64,000 bases of DNA, from NCBI GenBank assembly GCA_902787755.1, contig CADAHL010000006.1, positions 16,156-80,155 on the forward strand, given 5' to 3'. The notes beneath the pieces were generated by a model. That model worked only from the letters and a program-made list of their open reading frames with translations. It was not told the DNA's origin and searched no databases. Below, piece after piece: positions 7,833-15,873 of this stretch. The stretch is from Oscillospiraceae bacterium (lineage in GTDB: Bacteria > Bacillota > Clostridia > Oscillospirales > Oscillospiraceae). Position numbers and translations under genes: made by a program. Position 1 is the stretch's first letter; each line of letters opens with the position of its first letter.

Positions 7833-8639
7833 ATGATCTACATCGTGCTGTTCCTTCTGGGCTCCGGGCTTCTGACCTGGGCCTGCGTCCACGCGGGGAT
7901 GAGCGGCTGGCTGGCCCTGCCGGTGTTCCTGCTGTTCTATGCCTTGATGCATCTGATTTATCTGCTGGTGTTCTTCCTGCCCTCCCTGAAAACGCCCATG
8001 GACAAGCCCATCGAGAAGCAGAATCCCATCAGTCGGGCGGGCTGCCGGGGCGTGGGGCGCTTCCTGTGCATCTACGGCGGGGTGAAGCCCCGGCTCCTGG
8101 GCCTGGAGAAGCTGCCGGAGGATCAGCGCTTCCTCTTCGTGTGCAACCACCGCTCCATGTTCGATCCCCTGATGGCCATCGGCTATCTGGACAAATACAA
8201 CATCTCCTTTATCTCCAAGCCCTCCAATATGAAAATCCCCTTCGTGGGCCGGATCGCCTATGCCACGGGCTATCTGCCCATCGATCGGGAGAACGACCGG
8301 AAGGCCCTGAAGACCATTCTCACCGCCGCGGATTACATGAAACGGGACCTCTGTTCCATGGGCATCTTCCCCGAGGGCACCCGGACCCGGACGGGCGAGC
8401 TGCTGCCCTTCCACGCCGGCTCCTTCAAGATCGCCCAGCGGGCCAACGCCCCCATTGCCGTGGCCTGCGTCCGGGGCACGGAGAAGGTGAAGAAGCGCCT
8501 GTTCCTCCGGCCCACCGAGTGCACCCTGGAGATCCTGGAGCTCATTCCGGCGGAGACGGTCAAGGCCATGAGCACCCAGGAGCTGTCGGAGCACTGCCGC
8601 GGCCTCATCGAGCAGAGACTGAAGGAGGCGGAGGCATGA
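7833..8639 (+). CDS. plsC: 1-acyl-sn-glycerol-3-phosphate acyltransferase
   Basis: 268 residues from the ATG at 7833; earlier TTG codons lie upstream of or in the promoter. Two N-terminal membrane segments (about 1-20 and 25-50) are followed by the PlsC domain with HX4D motif 'NHRSMFD' (His106, Asp111) and 'FPEGTRT' (about 179-185). It transfers an acyl group to lysophosphatidic acid to give phosphatidic acid in membrane phospholipid synthesis. The stop overlaps the ATG of the ketoacyl reductase gene, placing fatty acid and phospholipid steps in one operon. Confidence 0.88.
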   Translation: MIYIVLFLLGSGLLTWACVHAGMSGWLALPVFLLFYALMHLIYLLVFFLPSLKTPMDKPIEKQNPISRAGCRGVGRFLCIYGGVKPRLLGLEKLPEDQRFLFVCNHRSMFDPLMAIGYLDKYNISFISKPSNMKIPFVGRIAYATGYLPIDRENDRKALKTILTAADYMKRDLCSMGIFPEGTRTRTGELLPFHAGSFKIAQRANAPIAVACVRGTEKVKKRLFLRPTECTLEILELIPAETVKAMSTQELSEHCRGLIEQRLKEAEA

Positions 8640-9367
8640 GCGGAAAGGTGACTCTGGTCACCGGCTCCTCCCGGGGCATCGGTGCCGCGACGGCGGCGGC
8701 TCTGAGCCGGGCGGGCTGGGATGTATGCATCAACTATATCCAGCGGCAGGACAAGGCCGAGGCGCTGGCCGAAGCTCTGCGCGGTGAGGGCGGACGGGCG
8801 ATCACCTGCCAGGCGGACGTGTCCGACCGGGAGGCGGTGTTCCGGATGGTCCGGCGCGTCGAGGAGGAGCTGGGGCCGGTGAGCCTGCTGGTGAACAACG
8901 CCGGCATCGCCCGGCAGCAGCAGTTCCAGGACATTCTGCCCGAGACCTGGAACCGGCTCTTCGCCGTGAACCTGGGGGGCTGCTTCCACTGCACCCAGGC
9001 GGTGCTGCCCCACATGCTCCATGAGCACTCCGGCTGCATCATCAACGTCAGCTCCATCTGGGGCCAGCACGGAGCCAGCTGCGAGGCGGCCTATTCCTCC
9101 ACCAAGCACGCCATCATCGGCCTGACCCGGTCCCTGTCCGCGGAGCTGAGCCTGTCCGGCATCCGGGTCAACTGCGTGGCCCCGGGCGTGATCGACACGG
9201 ATATGGTTCAGGTCCTGGGTCGGGAGACCCTGGAGGAGCTGGCCCGGGAGATCCCTCTGGGCCGCCTGGGAAAGCCGGAGGAGATCGCCCAGACCGTCCT
9301 CTATCTGGCGGAGAACCCCTATATCACCGGCCAGGTGATCACCGTGGACGGGGGATTTCTGGTATAG
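8636..9367 (+). CDS. fabG: 3-oxoacyl-[ACP] reductase / short-chain dehydrogenase
   Basis: 243 residues, the usual FabG length. Rossmann NADP motif 'TGSSRGIGAA' (residues 8-17), 'NNAG' near 85, catalytic Ser139/140, Tyr153 and Lys157 in 'YSSTK', and the C-terminal 'YITGQVITVDGGFLV'. It reduces beta-ketoacyl-ACP, or acts as another short-chain reductase; the overlap with plsC (ATGA) favours lipid synthesis. A family A half repeat starts right at the stop codon. Confidence 0.82.
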   Translation: MSGKVTLVTGSSRGIGAATAAALSRAGWDVCINYIQRQDKAEALAEALRGEGGRAITCQADVSDREAVFRMVRRVEEELGPVSLLVNNAGIARQQQFQDILPETWNRLFAVNLGGCFHCTQAVLPHMLHEHSGCIINVSSIWGQHGASCEAAYSSTKHAIIGLTRSLSAELSLSGIRVNCVAPGVIDTDMVQVLGRETLEELAREIPLGRLGKPEEIAQTVLYLAENPYITGQVITVDGGFLV

Positions 9368-9420
9368 TGAATAGTGAAGAGTGAAGAGTTGCGGTGTTCC
9401 TCTCCGGGGACGGATTAAAG
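9366..9420 (+). repeat. Heptamer repeat element, half copy (family A)
   Basis: AGTGAATAGTGAAGAGTGAAGAGTT, then a degenerate GTGTTCC-TCTC-CGGGGAC hairpin and CGGATTAAAG, starting at the fabG stop codon. The right half of the element is missing. Confidence 0.65.
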
Positions 9421-9543
9421 ATTCCGGACGCTGGGCACGCCTGTAGAGCCCCGTTGAATAAAAAAACTCTCCTCGTGGGAGACTATTGCCAAACCCGCTA
9501 CATAGAATGGTACGGGCGACTGTTTTGCGGAGTGTGAACGGCA

Positions 9544-9888
9544 ATGGTCAAACGAGGAGATATTTATTTTGCGGACCTGAGTCCCGTGGTGGGCAGCGAG
9601 CAGGGGGGCATGCGCCCGGTGCTGATCGTCCAGAACGACACCGGCAACAAGCACAGCCCCACCGTCATCGCCGCGGCCATCACCAGCCAGACGGGAAAGG
9701 CCCGGCTGCCCACCCATATCCGGCTCCGGGGCAACAGCGTGGGCCTGAACCGGGACAGCGTGATCCTGCTGGAGCAGATCCGCACCCTGGATAAGTCCCG
9801 GCTGCGCCAGTGCATGGGCCATCTGGACGAGGCGGCCATGAGCGCTGTGGACAACGCCCTGGCCATCAGTATGGGCTTGGGAAACTGA
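9544..9888 (+). CDS. mazF: MazF/PemK-family endoribonuclease toxin
   Basis: 114 residues, typical MazF/NdoA length. '[31 protein letters not shown]' at the N-terminus carries the conserved GxEQ(G/x)G-RPVLI(V/I)Q motif with the catalytic Arg, and '[19 protein letters not shown]' and '[16 protein letters not shown]' are the conserved core strands. MazF enzymes cut mRNA at short sequences and are normally neutralised by a MazE antitoxin encoded just upstream; no antitoxin ORF is visible here, the upstream gap being a half repeat and about 120 bases without coding signs. It is flanked on both sides by family A repeats. Confidence 0.9.
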   Translation: MVKRGDIYFADLSPVVGSEQGGMRPVLIVQNDTGNKHSPTVIAAAITSQTGKARLPTHIRLRGNSVGLNRDSVILLEQIRTLDKSRLRQCMGHLDEAAMSAVDNALAISMGLGN

Positions 9889-9897
9889 AGTCATTCC

Positions 9898-10034
9898 GTG
9901 AAGAGTGAAGAGATTAGAGTGAAAAGATAAGAGTGAAAAGATGTGGTGTCCGCTTCGCGGACGGATTTGAATTCATCGCCGAAGGCGATACCACAACTCT
10001 TCACTTTTCACATATCTGTTCACTCTTCACTTTT
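9898..10034 (+). repeat. Heptamer-bounded double-hairpin element, full copy (family A)
   Basis: Left arm of GTGAAGA/GTGAAAA heptamers, hairpin GTCCGC-TTC-GCGGAC, spacer GGATTTGAATTC, hairpin ATCGCC-GAA-GGCGAT, then CCACAACTCTTCACTTTTCAC, a right arm complementary to the left. It ends 13 bases before the next gene. Confidence 0.8.
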
Positions 10035-10047
10035 CCGGAGGAAACCT

Positions 10048-10500
10048 ATGGAGCTTCCGATCTACATAAACGGAAAGGCTGCCGGGCGGCTGGAGATCCG
10101 GGCCGAGGGGCTTTACACGGTCTTCGAGGCCAGGCTCCCCAAACAGGAGGGGCTGCGGCGGCTGTATGTGGCCGGCGGCGGGGAGCGGGCCTGCCTGGGG
10201 GTCCTGAAGCCGGAGGGGGACGGGCTCAGCCTGCGCCGGAGACTCAGCCGCCTGGAGCGGGAGAAGCTGCCGAAAAAGCCGGAATACGCGGACCTGGGAG
10301 AGGGGAGCGCGCCGAACCCCGACCCGGCCCCGGCGGCGGATCCCGGCCCGTCTGCCGGAGGTTGGGAGAGAGGCCCGGACGGCTTTCTGCGTGACCCGGG
10401 CCGGCGGCTGCTGGCGCTGCCCTGTGATCTGCGCGGCAGGAAGCCCGGACTGCGCCTGGAGAGCATCGACGGCCGGGAATACCTGCTATTTCGGTATTGA
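10048..10500 (+). CDS. Hypothetical protein, beta-rich
   Basis: 150 residues from the ATG at 10048, preceded by CCGGAGGAAACC. N-terminal 'MELPIYINGKAAGRLEIRAEGLYTVFEARLP' looks like a small beta domain, followed by a charged helical segment (RRRLSRLEREKLPKK, about 65-85), an acidic/Pro linker and a C-terminal 'LRLESIDGREYLLFRY' strand pair. No signal peptide or membrane segment. The -35 box of the next promoter overlaps its stop. I do not recognise the family. Confidence 0.6.
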   Translation: MELPIYINGKAAGRLEIRAEGLYTVFEARLPKQEGLRRLYVAGGGERACLGVLKPEGDGLSLRRRLSRLEREKLPKKPEYADLGEGSAPNPDPAPAADPGPSAGGWERGPDGFLRDPGRRLLALPCDLRGRKPGLRLESIDGREYLLFRY

Positions 10501-10525
10501 GAATCCGGTCCGGATGGGGTATAAT
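10497..10525 (+). promoter_or_regulatory. Promoter of the nucleoside phosphorylase gene
   Basis: TTGAGA (10497-10502), 17-base spacer, perfect TATAAT (10520-10525). The -35 box overlaps the stop codon of the preceding gene. Confidence 0.8.
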
Positions 10526-10566
10526 GGGACCACTCGATACCGAAACGGATACAGGAGGGGTTCCTT

Positions 10567-11871
10567 ATGCAGATGACCGATCTGATCGCAAAAAAGAGAG
10601 ACGGCGGCGCCTTGAGCACCGAAGAGATCGACTTTATGATCCAGGGCTATACCCGGGGAGAGATCCCGGATTACCAGATGTCGGCCATGTGCATGGCGAT
10701 CCTGCTGCGGGGCATGGACGACAGGGAGACTCTGGACATGACCATGTCCATGATGCACTCCGGCGAGACCCTGGATCTGAGCCCCATTCAGGGGGTAAAG
10801 GCAGACAAGCACTCCACCGGCGGCGTGGGTGACAAGACCAGCCTGGTCCTCTGCCCCATGGTGGCGGCGGCGGGACTGAAGATCGCCAAAATGTCCGGCC
10901 GTGGCCTGGGCCACACCGGCGGCACCATCGACAAGCTGGAGAGCTTCCCGGGCTTCTCCACCGCCATCTCCGAGGAGACCTTCTTTGAAAACGTCAACCG
11001 CATCGGCATCGCCATCATGGGCCAGACCGCCGATCTGGTCCCGGCGGACAAGAAGATCTACGCCCTGCGGGACGTGACCGGCACCGTGCCCTCCATCCCC
11101 CTGATCGTCTCCTCCATCATGTCCAAGAAGCTGGCCTCCGGCGCGGACGTGATCGTGCTGGACGTCAAGTGCGGCGACGGGGCCTTCATGAAGACCGAGG
11201 AGGACGCCCGGACCCTGGCCCGGGGCCTGACGAGGATCGGCCGCCTGGCGGGCAGAAAATGCGCCGCGGTCATCACCGATATGGACCAGCCTCTGGGCTG
11301 GGCCGTGGGCAACGCCGTGGAGGTCAAGGAGGCCATCGCGGTACTCCGGGGCGAGCAGCAGGGCGACCTGCTGGAGCTGTGCCTGACCCTGGGCGGCTGC
11401 ATGCTGGCCGAGGCGGGCTATGCCGCGAGCATCGAGGACGCCCGGGAGCGGATGCTGCAGACCATCCGGGACGGCAGCGCGCTCCGAAAGCTGGCGGAGA
11501 TGGTGGCGGCCCAGGGCGGCGACGCCCGGGCCGTGTACGACACTACGATCCTGCCCGACGCGAAGGTGAAGATCCCCGTGCCCGCCCGGGAGGGCGGCTA
11601 TGTGCGCCGGATCCACGCGGAGAAGGTAGGCCTGGTGAGTATGCACCTGGGCGGCGGCCGGGCCACCAAGGAGAGCAGCATCGACCTGTCCGTGGGCGTG
11701 GTGCTGAACAAGAAGGTGGGAGACCGGGTGGAGCCGGGAGAGAGCCTGGGCACCATCCACGCCTCCGATGAGGAGAAGGCGGCCCAGGCCGCCGAGCTTC
11801 TCCGGGGCTGCTTTGAGCTGAGCGACGTTCCGGTGACCCGCCCGGCCTTCATCAAGGATATCGTGAGATAA
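10567..11871 (+). CDS. pdp: Pyrimidine-nucleoside phosphorylase
   Basis: 434 residues, the usual length for Pdp/DeoA enzymes; ATG preceded by AGGAGGGG. Contains the phosphate-binding 'KHSTGGVGDKTS' and the family signature 'SGRGLGHTGGTIDKLESFPGF' (about residues 110-130), then the conserved 'PADKKIYALRDVTGTVPS' and 'IMSKKLASGADVIVLDVKCGDGAFM'. It cleaves uridine or thymidine with phosphate into base and (deoxy)ribose-1-phosphate for salvage and carbon recovery. Thymidine-only (DeoA) specificity cannot be excluded by eye. It is transcribed alone and ends in a strong bidirectional terminator. Confidence 0.9.
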   Translation: MQMTDLIAKKRDGGALSTEEIDFMIQGYTRGEIPDYQMSAMCMAILLRGMDDRETLDMTMSMMHSGETLDLSPIQGVKADKHSTGGVGDKTSLVLCPMVAAAGLKIAKMSGRGLGHTGGTIDKLESFPGFSTAISEETFFENVNRIGIAIMGQTADLVPADKKIYALRDVTGTVPSIPLIVSSIMSKKLASGADVIVLDVKCGDGAFMKTEEDARTLARGLTRIGRLAGRKCAAVITDMDQPLGWAVGNAVEVKEAIAVLRGEQQGDLLELCLTLGGCMLAEAGYAASIEDARERMLQTIRDGSALRKLAEMVAAQGGDARAVYDTTILPDAKVKIPVPAREGGYVRRIHAEKVGLVSMHLGGGRATKESSIDLSVGVVLNKKVGDRVEPGESLGTIHASDEEKAAQAAELLRGCFELSDVPVTRPAFIKDIVR

Positions 11872-11885
11872 ACATTCCTTACATA

Positions 11886-11927
11886 GCACAGGGCCTGTGG
11901 AAACCTCGGTTTCCACAGGCCCTGTGC
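11886..11927. terminator. Bidirectional terminator between convergent genes
   Basis: Perfect 20-bp stem (GCACAGGGCCTGTGGAAACC and its complement) with a two-base loop, followed by TTGTATT. It separates the + strand phosphorylase from the - strand deacetylase. Confidence 0.8.
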
Positions 11928-11948
11928 TTGTATTGCGATAAAACCTGT

Positions 11949-13412
11949 TCAGTTGTTGATGCCGTGGTGCATGCCGGGACTGCTCTCGTCCAGGGGCAGG
12001 AAGGTGTAGCCGTTGTTCAGAGCCCAGAGGATGATCTCCTCCACCGCGTCCACGCTGAAGTCCTTGATGTCGTGCTGCAGCACCACCGAGACCCGATGCT
12101 CCGAGCAGCCCTCCTTCACGTTGGCGATGACGGTGCGGGTCCGGGTGGTCTCGCCCGCGTCGCCGCTGGTCACGTTCCAGTCGAAGTACCGATAGCCCAT
12201 GTTGGTCATGGTGTAAGCAAGCCGGCTCATGATGCCGGGGTTGAAGCTGCTGACGGTGTTGGAGCTGCCGCCGGGGAAGCGGAAGAGGTTGGTGTACTGG
12301 CCGGTCTGCCGGTAGATCATATCCTCGGCGGTGTTGAAATCGTCGAAGAAGGCCTGCTCGCTGGCATAGATCTGATAATAATTATGAGAAGCGCTGTGCA
12401 CGCCGATGCTGTGGCCCTCCCGCCAGGCCCGGCCCACCATGTTCTCGTAATCGGAGTTCAGGCAGGTGACGAAGAAGGTGGCCTTCACGTTGTATTTTTT
12501 GAGCACGTCCAGCAGCTGGGCGGTGTAGGGACCGGGGCCGTCGTCAAAGGTCAGGTAGATGATCTTGCCGTCGGGCGTCACGGTGTCGGGATTGCGCACC
12601 GGCTGGACCGTGATGTTCCGCACCACGGTGACGGCCTCGCCCGCCCGGTTGGAGATGCTGTAGGTGAGCATATATTCGCCGGGCTCATAGGGGATGACTT
12701 CGCCGGTGACGGACACGTAGGCCGACATGTCGTGGCCCTGGTCGTCCACGGCGGTGAAGCCGGGGTCGGAGTAGCTCATGGAGGCGTTGACCACCTGGTC
12801 CTGATCCCCCAGCAGGTGGATCTCGGGCTTGCCCAGGGAGAAGACCAGGGGCCGGGTCACGGTGGTCACGTTGCCGGCGGCGTCGGAGACCGTGTAGGTC
12901 ACCTCGTTCTCGCCCTCCCGGCGGATGACCTTTTCGGTCAGGTCCCCGTCGTGGTCGTCCAGGGCGGTGAAGCCCTCCTCCTCATAGCCGGTGAACCAGC
13001 TGGGCTCGTAGTCGGGCTTTGTCTGCAGGGTGATCACCGGGGCCTCCAGGTCTGCCACGATCACGGTGCGTTTGGCGGTATAGCTGCGCAGCATCCAGTT
13101 GGTCCGGTAAGTCAGCTCATAGGTCCCCAGTCGGCTGGAGTCCACCTCGCCCTCCACGGTCACAGTCAGCGGGTACTTGCCCTCGCCGAAAAGCTTGCCG
13201 TTGCTGGTGGCGGTACAGCCCGGATCCCGGAAGGACTGGCGATAGCCGATGGTCATCTCCGGGGCTCCGATCACGTGAAAGCGCACGTGCCGCCCGTCCA
13301 GGGTGATCACCACCGCCGCGGCGCTGACCAGTACGGCCACCGCCACCAGCAGGGCGATCATCCAGCCCCGCCGTCTCTTTTCCTGTTCCGGTTTTGTCTT
13401 CTGCTCGTTCAT
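11949..13412 (-). CDS. Membrane-anchored polysaccharide deacetylase with Ig-like domains
   Basis: 487 residues from the ATG at 13412 (AGAGG upstream). A short Lys/Arg/Glu-rich cytoplasmic tail is followed by one membrane segment ('GWMIALLVAVAVLVSAAAVV', about 16-36), three to four Ig-like DUF5011-type domains (about 45-280; 'DPGCTAT..GKL', 'TYELTYRTNW', 'DHDGDLTEKVIR', 'YSDPGFTAVDDQGHDMSAYV') and a NodB deacetylase domain (about 285-480). All NodB motifs are present: TFDDGP, HSASH, RFPGG, DWN, and VLQHD. It probably removes N-acetyl groups from peptidoglycan or surface glycans outside the cell, affecting lysozyme sensitivity. A TATACT -10-like box lies at 13455-13460. Confidence 0.88.
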   Translation of the reverse strand: MNEQKTKPEQEKRRRGWMIALLVAVAVLVSAAAVVITLDGRHVRFHVIGAPEMTIGYRQSFRDPGCTATSNGKLFGEGKYPLTVTVEGEVDSSRLGTYELTYRTNWMLRSYTAKRTVIVADLEAPVITLQTKPDYEPSWFTGYEEEGFTALDDHDGDLTEKVIRREGENEVTYTVSDAAGNVTTVTRPLVFSLGKPEIHLLGDQDQVVNASMSYSDPGFTAVDDQGHDMSAYVSVTGEVIPYEPGEYMLTYSISNRAGEAVTVVRNITVQPVRNPDTVTPDGKIIYLTFDDGPGPYTAQLLDVLKKYNVKATFFVTCLNSDYENMVGRAWREGHSIGVHSASHNYYQIYASEQAFFDDFNTAEDMIYRQTGQYTNLFRFPGGSSNTVSSFNPGIMSRLAYTMTNMGYRYFDWNVTSGDAGETTRTRTVIANVKEGCSEHRVSVVLQHDIKDFSVDAVEEIILWALNNGYTFLPLDESSPGMHHGINN

Positions 13413-13498
13413 TTGACGCCTCTGTAATTGATGCAATTTGACTCGCTGCTCCTTAGTATACACCAAACCGGCCGGGAGGAAAGAGGGATTTTTTCAAT

Positions 13499-13678
13499 TT
13501 AAGAAAATTTTGGAATTGCCTGTCGAAGGCGGTCAGGCGGTCCGGTAGGTGCGGATCTCGGTGTCGGCAGAGTACCAGAGCTCGCCGGCGTCTCCTGCTG
13601 TCCCAGGCGCGGGAACAGCACCAGACCCAGGGCCAGCGCCAGCAGACAGAAGGGGAGCAGCCCTCTCCGCTTGTTCAT
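13499..13678 (-). pseudogene. Short secreted/membrane peptide gene, probably frameshifted
   Basis: A 59-codon frame starts MNKRRGLLPFCLLALALGLVLFP, a clear signal or membrane segment, but then becomes Pro/Ser/Thr-rich. A different frame over the same bases (13533-13590) reads GELWYSADTEIRTYRTA before a stop, which looks like genuine protein. A one-base change near 13590 would join the two into a small exported protein of about 55 residues. AGAGG lies upstream of the ATG. Function unknown; it could also be an intact peptide with a poor C-terminus. Confidence 0.35.
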
Positions 13679-13773
13679 GGTATCCCGCCTCTGCGGATTC
13701 TCTCACCGATCTGCGACGATGCCGGGGGCGAAAGGTTCCGGCCAGCGTCGGCGCTCCCGGGGAAAACCGCCGC

Positions 13774-13802
13774 TTGCAATCCGGGTGGGCATGTGATTTA
13801 AT
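13774..13802 (+). promoter_or_regulatory. Promoter of the carbohydrate ABC operon
   Basis: TTGCAA (13774-13779), 17-base spacer, TTTAAT (13797-13802) preceded by an extended-type TGA. The ATPase start is 65 bases downstream. Confidence 0.6.
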
Positions 13803-13866
13803 GGTACTGGGAAAATCTGAGCGAACGGGCTTCGTTTGCTCCCACAAAGAAAGGGACGGATCCGCC

Positions 13867-14970
13867 ATGAAAGTAGTCTTGCAGAACCTGACCAAAAAAT
13901 TCCCCAGCATAAGCAAAAAAGGGGAGGACGTGATCGCCGTCAACGATTTCAGCTTTGAGATCCCCGACGGCAAGCTCATCGGCCTGCTGGGCCCCTCGGG
14001 CTGCGGCAAATCCACCACGCTGAACCTGATCTGCGGACTGGAGATGCCCACCAGCGGCCATATCTTCTTCGGCGACGACGACGTGACCCGTCTTCCGCCG
14101 GAAAACCGGGGCGTGGGTCTGGTGTTCCAGAACTACGCGCTCTACCCCCATCTGACCGTGCGGCAGAACATCCTCTTCCCCCTGGAAAACCTGAAGGGGA
14201 AGGACAAGCTCTCCAAGGAAGAGATGAACAAAAAGGCCGACGAGGCCGCCCACCTGGTGCAGATCGAGGCCCTGATGGACCGCAAGCCCAGGGAGATGTC
14301 CGGCGGCCAGCAGCAGCGGGTAGCCATCGCCCGGGCCCTGGTGAAGATGCCCCGGGTCCTGCTGCTGGACGAGCCCCTGAGTAACCTGGACGCCCGGCTG
14401 CGGCTCCAGACCCGGGAGGAGATCCGCCGGATCCAGCGCCAGACCGGCATCACCACCATCTTCGTCACCCACGACCAGGAGGAGGCCATGAGCATCTCCG
14501 ACAGCATCGTGGTGATGAAGGACGGCGTGGTCCAGCAGATCGGCCAGCCCCAGGCGGTGTACGACAGCCCGGTGAATCTGTTCGTGGCGGAATTCCTGGG
14601 CACGCCTCCCATCAACGTCTTCACCGGCGAGGTGAAGGGCGGAAAGCTCCTGCTGGACGGCACCGCCGTTCTGGACGTGCCCGGCGCCCCCGATGGGGAG
14701 GTCTATGCCGCCGTGCGGCCCGAGGGCTTCCGCCTGGACGAGAACGGCCCCTTCGTCTGCAGCCTCCGGCAGGTGGAGGTCATGGGCCGGGACACCAGCA
14801 TCGTCTTCGATCACCCCAGCCGCCACAGCGCCAACCTCCGGGCCATCATCCCCTCCGAGGAGCGGCCCAAGGGCAGTCCCGAGACCGTGCGCTTCGCTCT
14901 CAAGCCCTTCAAGGTCTTCCTCTTTGACCGCAAGACTCAGGAGCGGGTGCCCTTTGAAACGGAGGGCTGA
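13867..14970 (+). CDS. Carbohydrate ABC importer ATPase, MsmX/UgpC type
   Basis: 367 residues from the ATG at 13867. Walker A 'GPSGCGKSTT' (about 44-53), Q-loop 'VFQNYALYPHLTV', signature 'MSGGQQQRVAIARAL', Walker B 'VLLLDEPLSNLDARLR', H-loop 'FVTHDQEEAM', then a C-terminal TOBE/MalK regulatory domain ('VYAAVRPEGFRL'). It powers uptake through the two permeases that follow with 2- and 13-base spacing. Being encoded inside its own operon it is probably dedicated rather than shared. Substrate class is inferred from family only. Confidence 0.9.
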   Translation: MKVVLQNLTKKFPSISKKGEDVIAVNDFSFEIPDGKLIGLLGPSGCGKSTTLNLICGLEMPTSGHIFFGDDDVTRLPPENRGVGLVFQNYALYPHLTVRQNILFPLENLKGKDKLSKEEMNKKADEAAHLVQIEALMDRKPREMSGGQQQRVAIARALVKMPRVLLLDEPLSNLDARLRLQTREEIRRIQRQTGITTIFVTHDQEEAMSISDSIVVMKDGVVQQIGQPQAVYDSPVNLFVAEFLGTPPINVFTGEVKGGKLLLDGTAVLDVPGAPDGEVYAAVRPEGFRLDENGPFVCSLRQVEVMGRDTSIVFDHPSRHSANLRAIIPSEERPKGSPETVRFALKPFKVFLFDRKTQERVPFETEG

Positions 14971-14972
14971 GC

Positions 14973-15860
14973 ATGGAGGGCAGAAACTGGAAGGCCTGGC
15001 TCTATCTGCTGCCGGCCATCGCCTTTTTGGGCGTGTTCATGGTCTATCCTCTGGTGGACGTCTTCGTCTACTCCTTTGAGGAGGGCTACAACTCCGCCTC
15101 CCAGAGCTTCTTCGGCGTGGGCGGATACAACTACTCCTATGTGCTCCATGACCCCTACTTCCTCCAGGCGGTGAAGAACACCTTCATCCTGGTCATCATC
15201 ACCGTGCCCGTGTCCACGGGTATCGCCCTGCTCATCTCCCTGGGTCTCAATTCCATCAAGCCCCTGCGGGAGCTGTACCAGACGGTGTACTTTCTGCCCT
15301 ACGTCACCAACACCCTGGCCGTGGGCCTGGTGTTCATGATCCTGTTCAAGAAGACCGCCTACTCCGACGGCCTGGTGAACCTGCTCATCAACGCCTTCGG
15401 CGGCCAGTCCGTGGACTTCATCGACGGCCCCTACTGGGCCAAGATGTTCGTCATGTGCTTCTATACCGTGTGGGTGGTCATGCCCTTCAAGATCCTGATC
15501 CTGACCTCGGCCCTGGCCTCGGTGCCCCAGGATTACTACAACGCCGCCAAGATCGACGGCACCTCCCGCTTCCGGATCTTCACCCGCATCACCCTGCCCA
15601 TGATCTCCCCCATGATCTTCTATCTGGTCATCACCGGCTTCATCGGCGCCTTCAAGGCCTACAGCGACGAGGTGGCCCTGTTCGGCACGGATCTGAACGC
15701 GGCCGGCATGAACACCATCGTGGGCTATGTCTACGATATGCTCTACGGCGACAGCGGCGGTTACCCCTCCTACGCCTCGGCGGCGGCCCTGATCCTGTTT
15801 GCCATCGTGCTGACCATCACCGTCATCAACCTGACCATCAGCCGCAGGTCGTCCAACTGA
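14973..15860 (+). CDS. Carbohydrate ABC permease, MalF/UgpA type
   Basis: 295 residues, six membrane segments starting at 'WLYLLPAIAFLGVFMVYPLVDVFVYSF'. The cytoplasmic EAA loop is visible as 'EYYNAAKIDGTSRF..F.RITLPMISP' (here 'QDYYNAAKIDGT'), which docks to the ATPase. It starts two bases after the ATPase stop. Partner of the next permease in a heterodimeric sugar channel. Confidence 0.88.
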   Translation: MEGRNWKAWLYLLPAIAFLGVFMVYPLVDVFVYSFEEGYNSASQSFFGVGGYNYSYVLHDPYFLQAVKNTFILVIITVPVSTGIALLISLGLNSIKPLRELYQTVYFLPYVTNTLAVGLVFMILFKKTAYSDGLVNLLINAFGGQSVDFIDGPYWAKMFVMCFYTVWVVMPFKILILTSALASVPQDYYNAAKIDGTSRFRIFTRITLPMISPMIFYLVITGFIGAFKAYSDEVALFGTDLNAAGMNTIVGYVYDMLYGDSGGYPSYASAAALILFAIVLTITVINLTISRRSSN

Positions 15861-15873
15861 GGAGGTGCGGACT

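Noticed and set aside
8734-9057. Minus-strand frame inside fabG
   Set aside because: fabG has complete motifs and normal length; the antisense frame has no start signals or family features.
11928-13427. Plus-strand open frame of about 500 codons opposite the deacetylase
   Set aside because: Begins at the terminator, lacks a ribosome binding site and has the Gly/Val/His-rich composition of antisense frames; the minus strand carries all NodB motifs.
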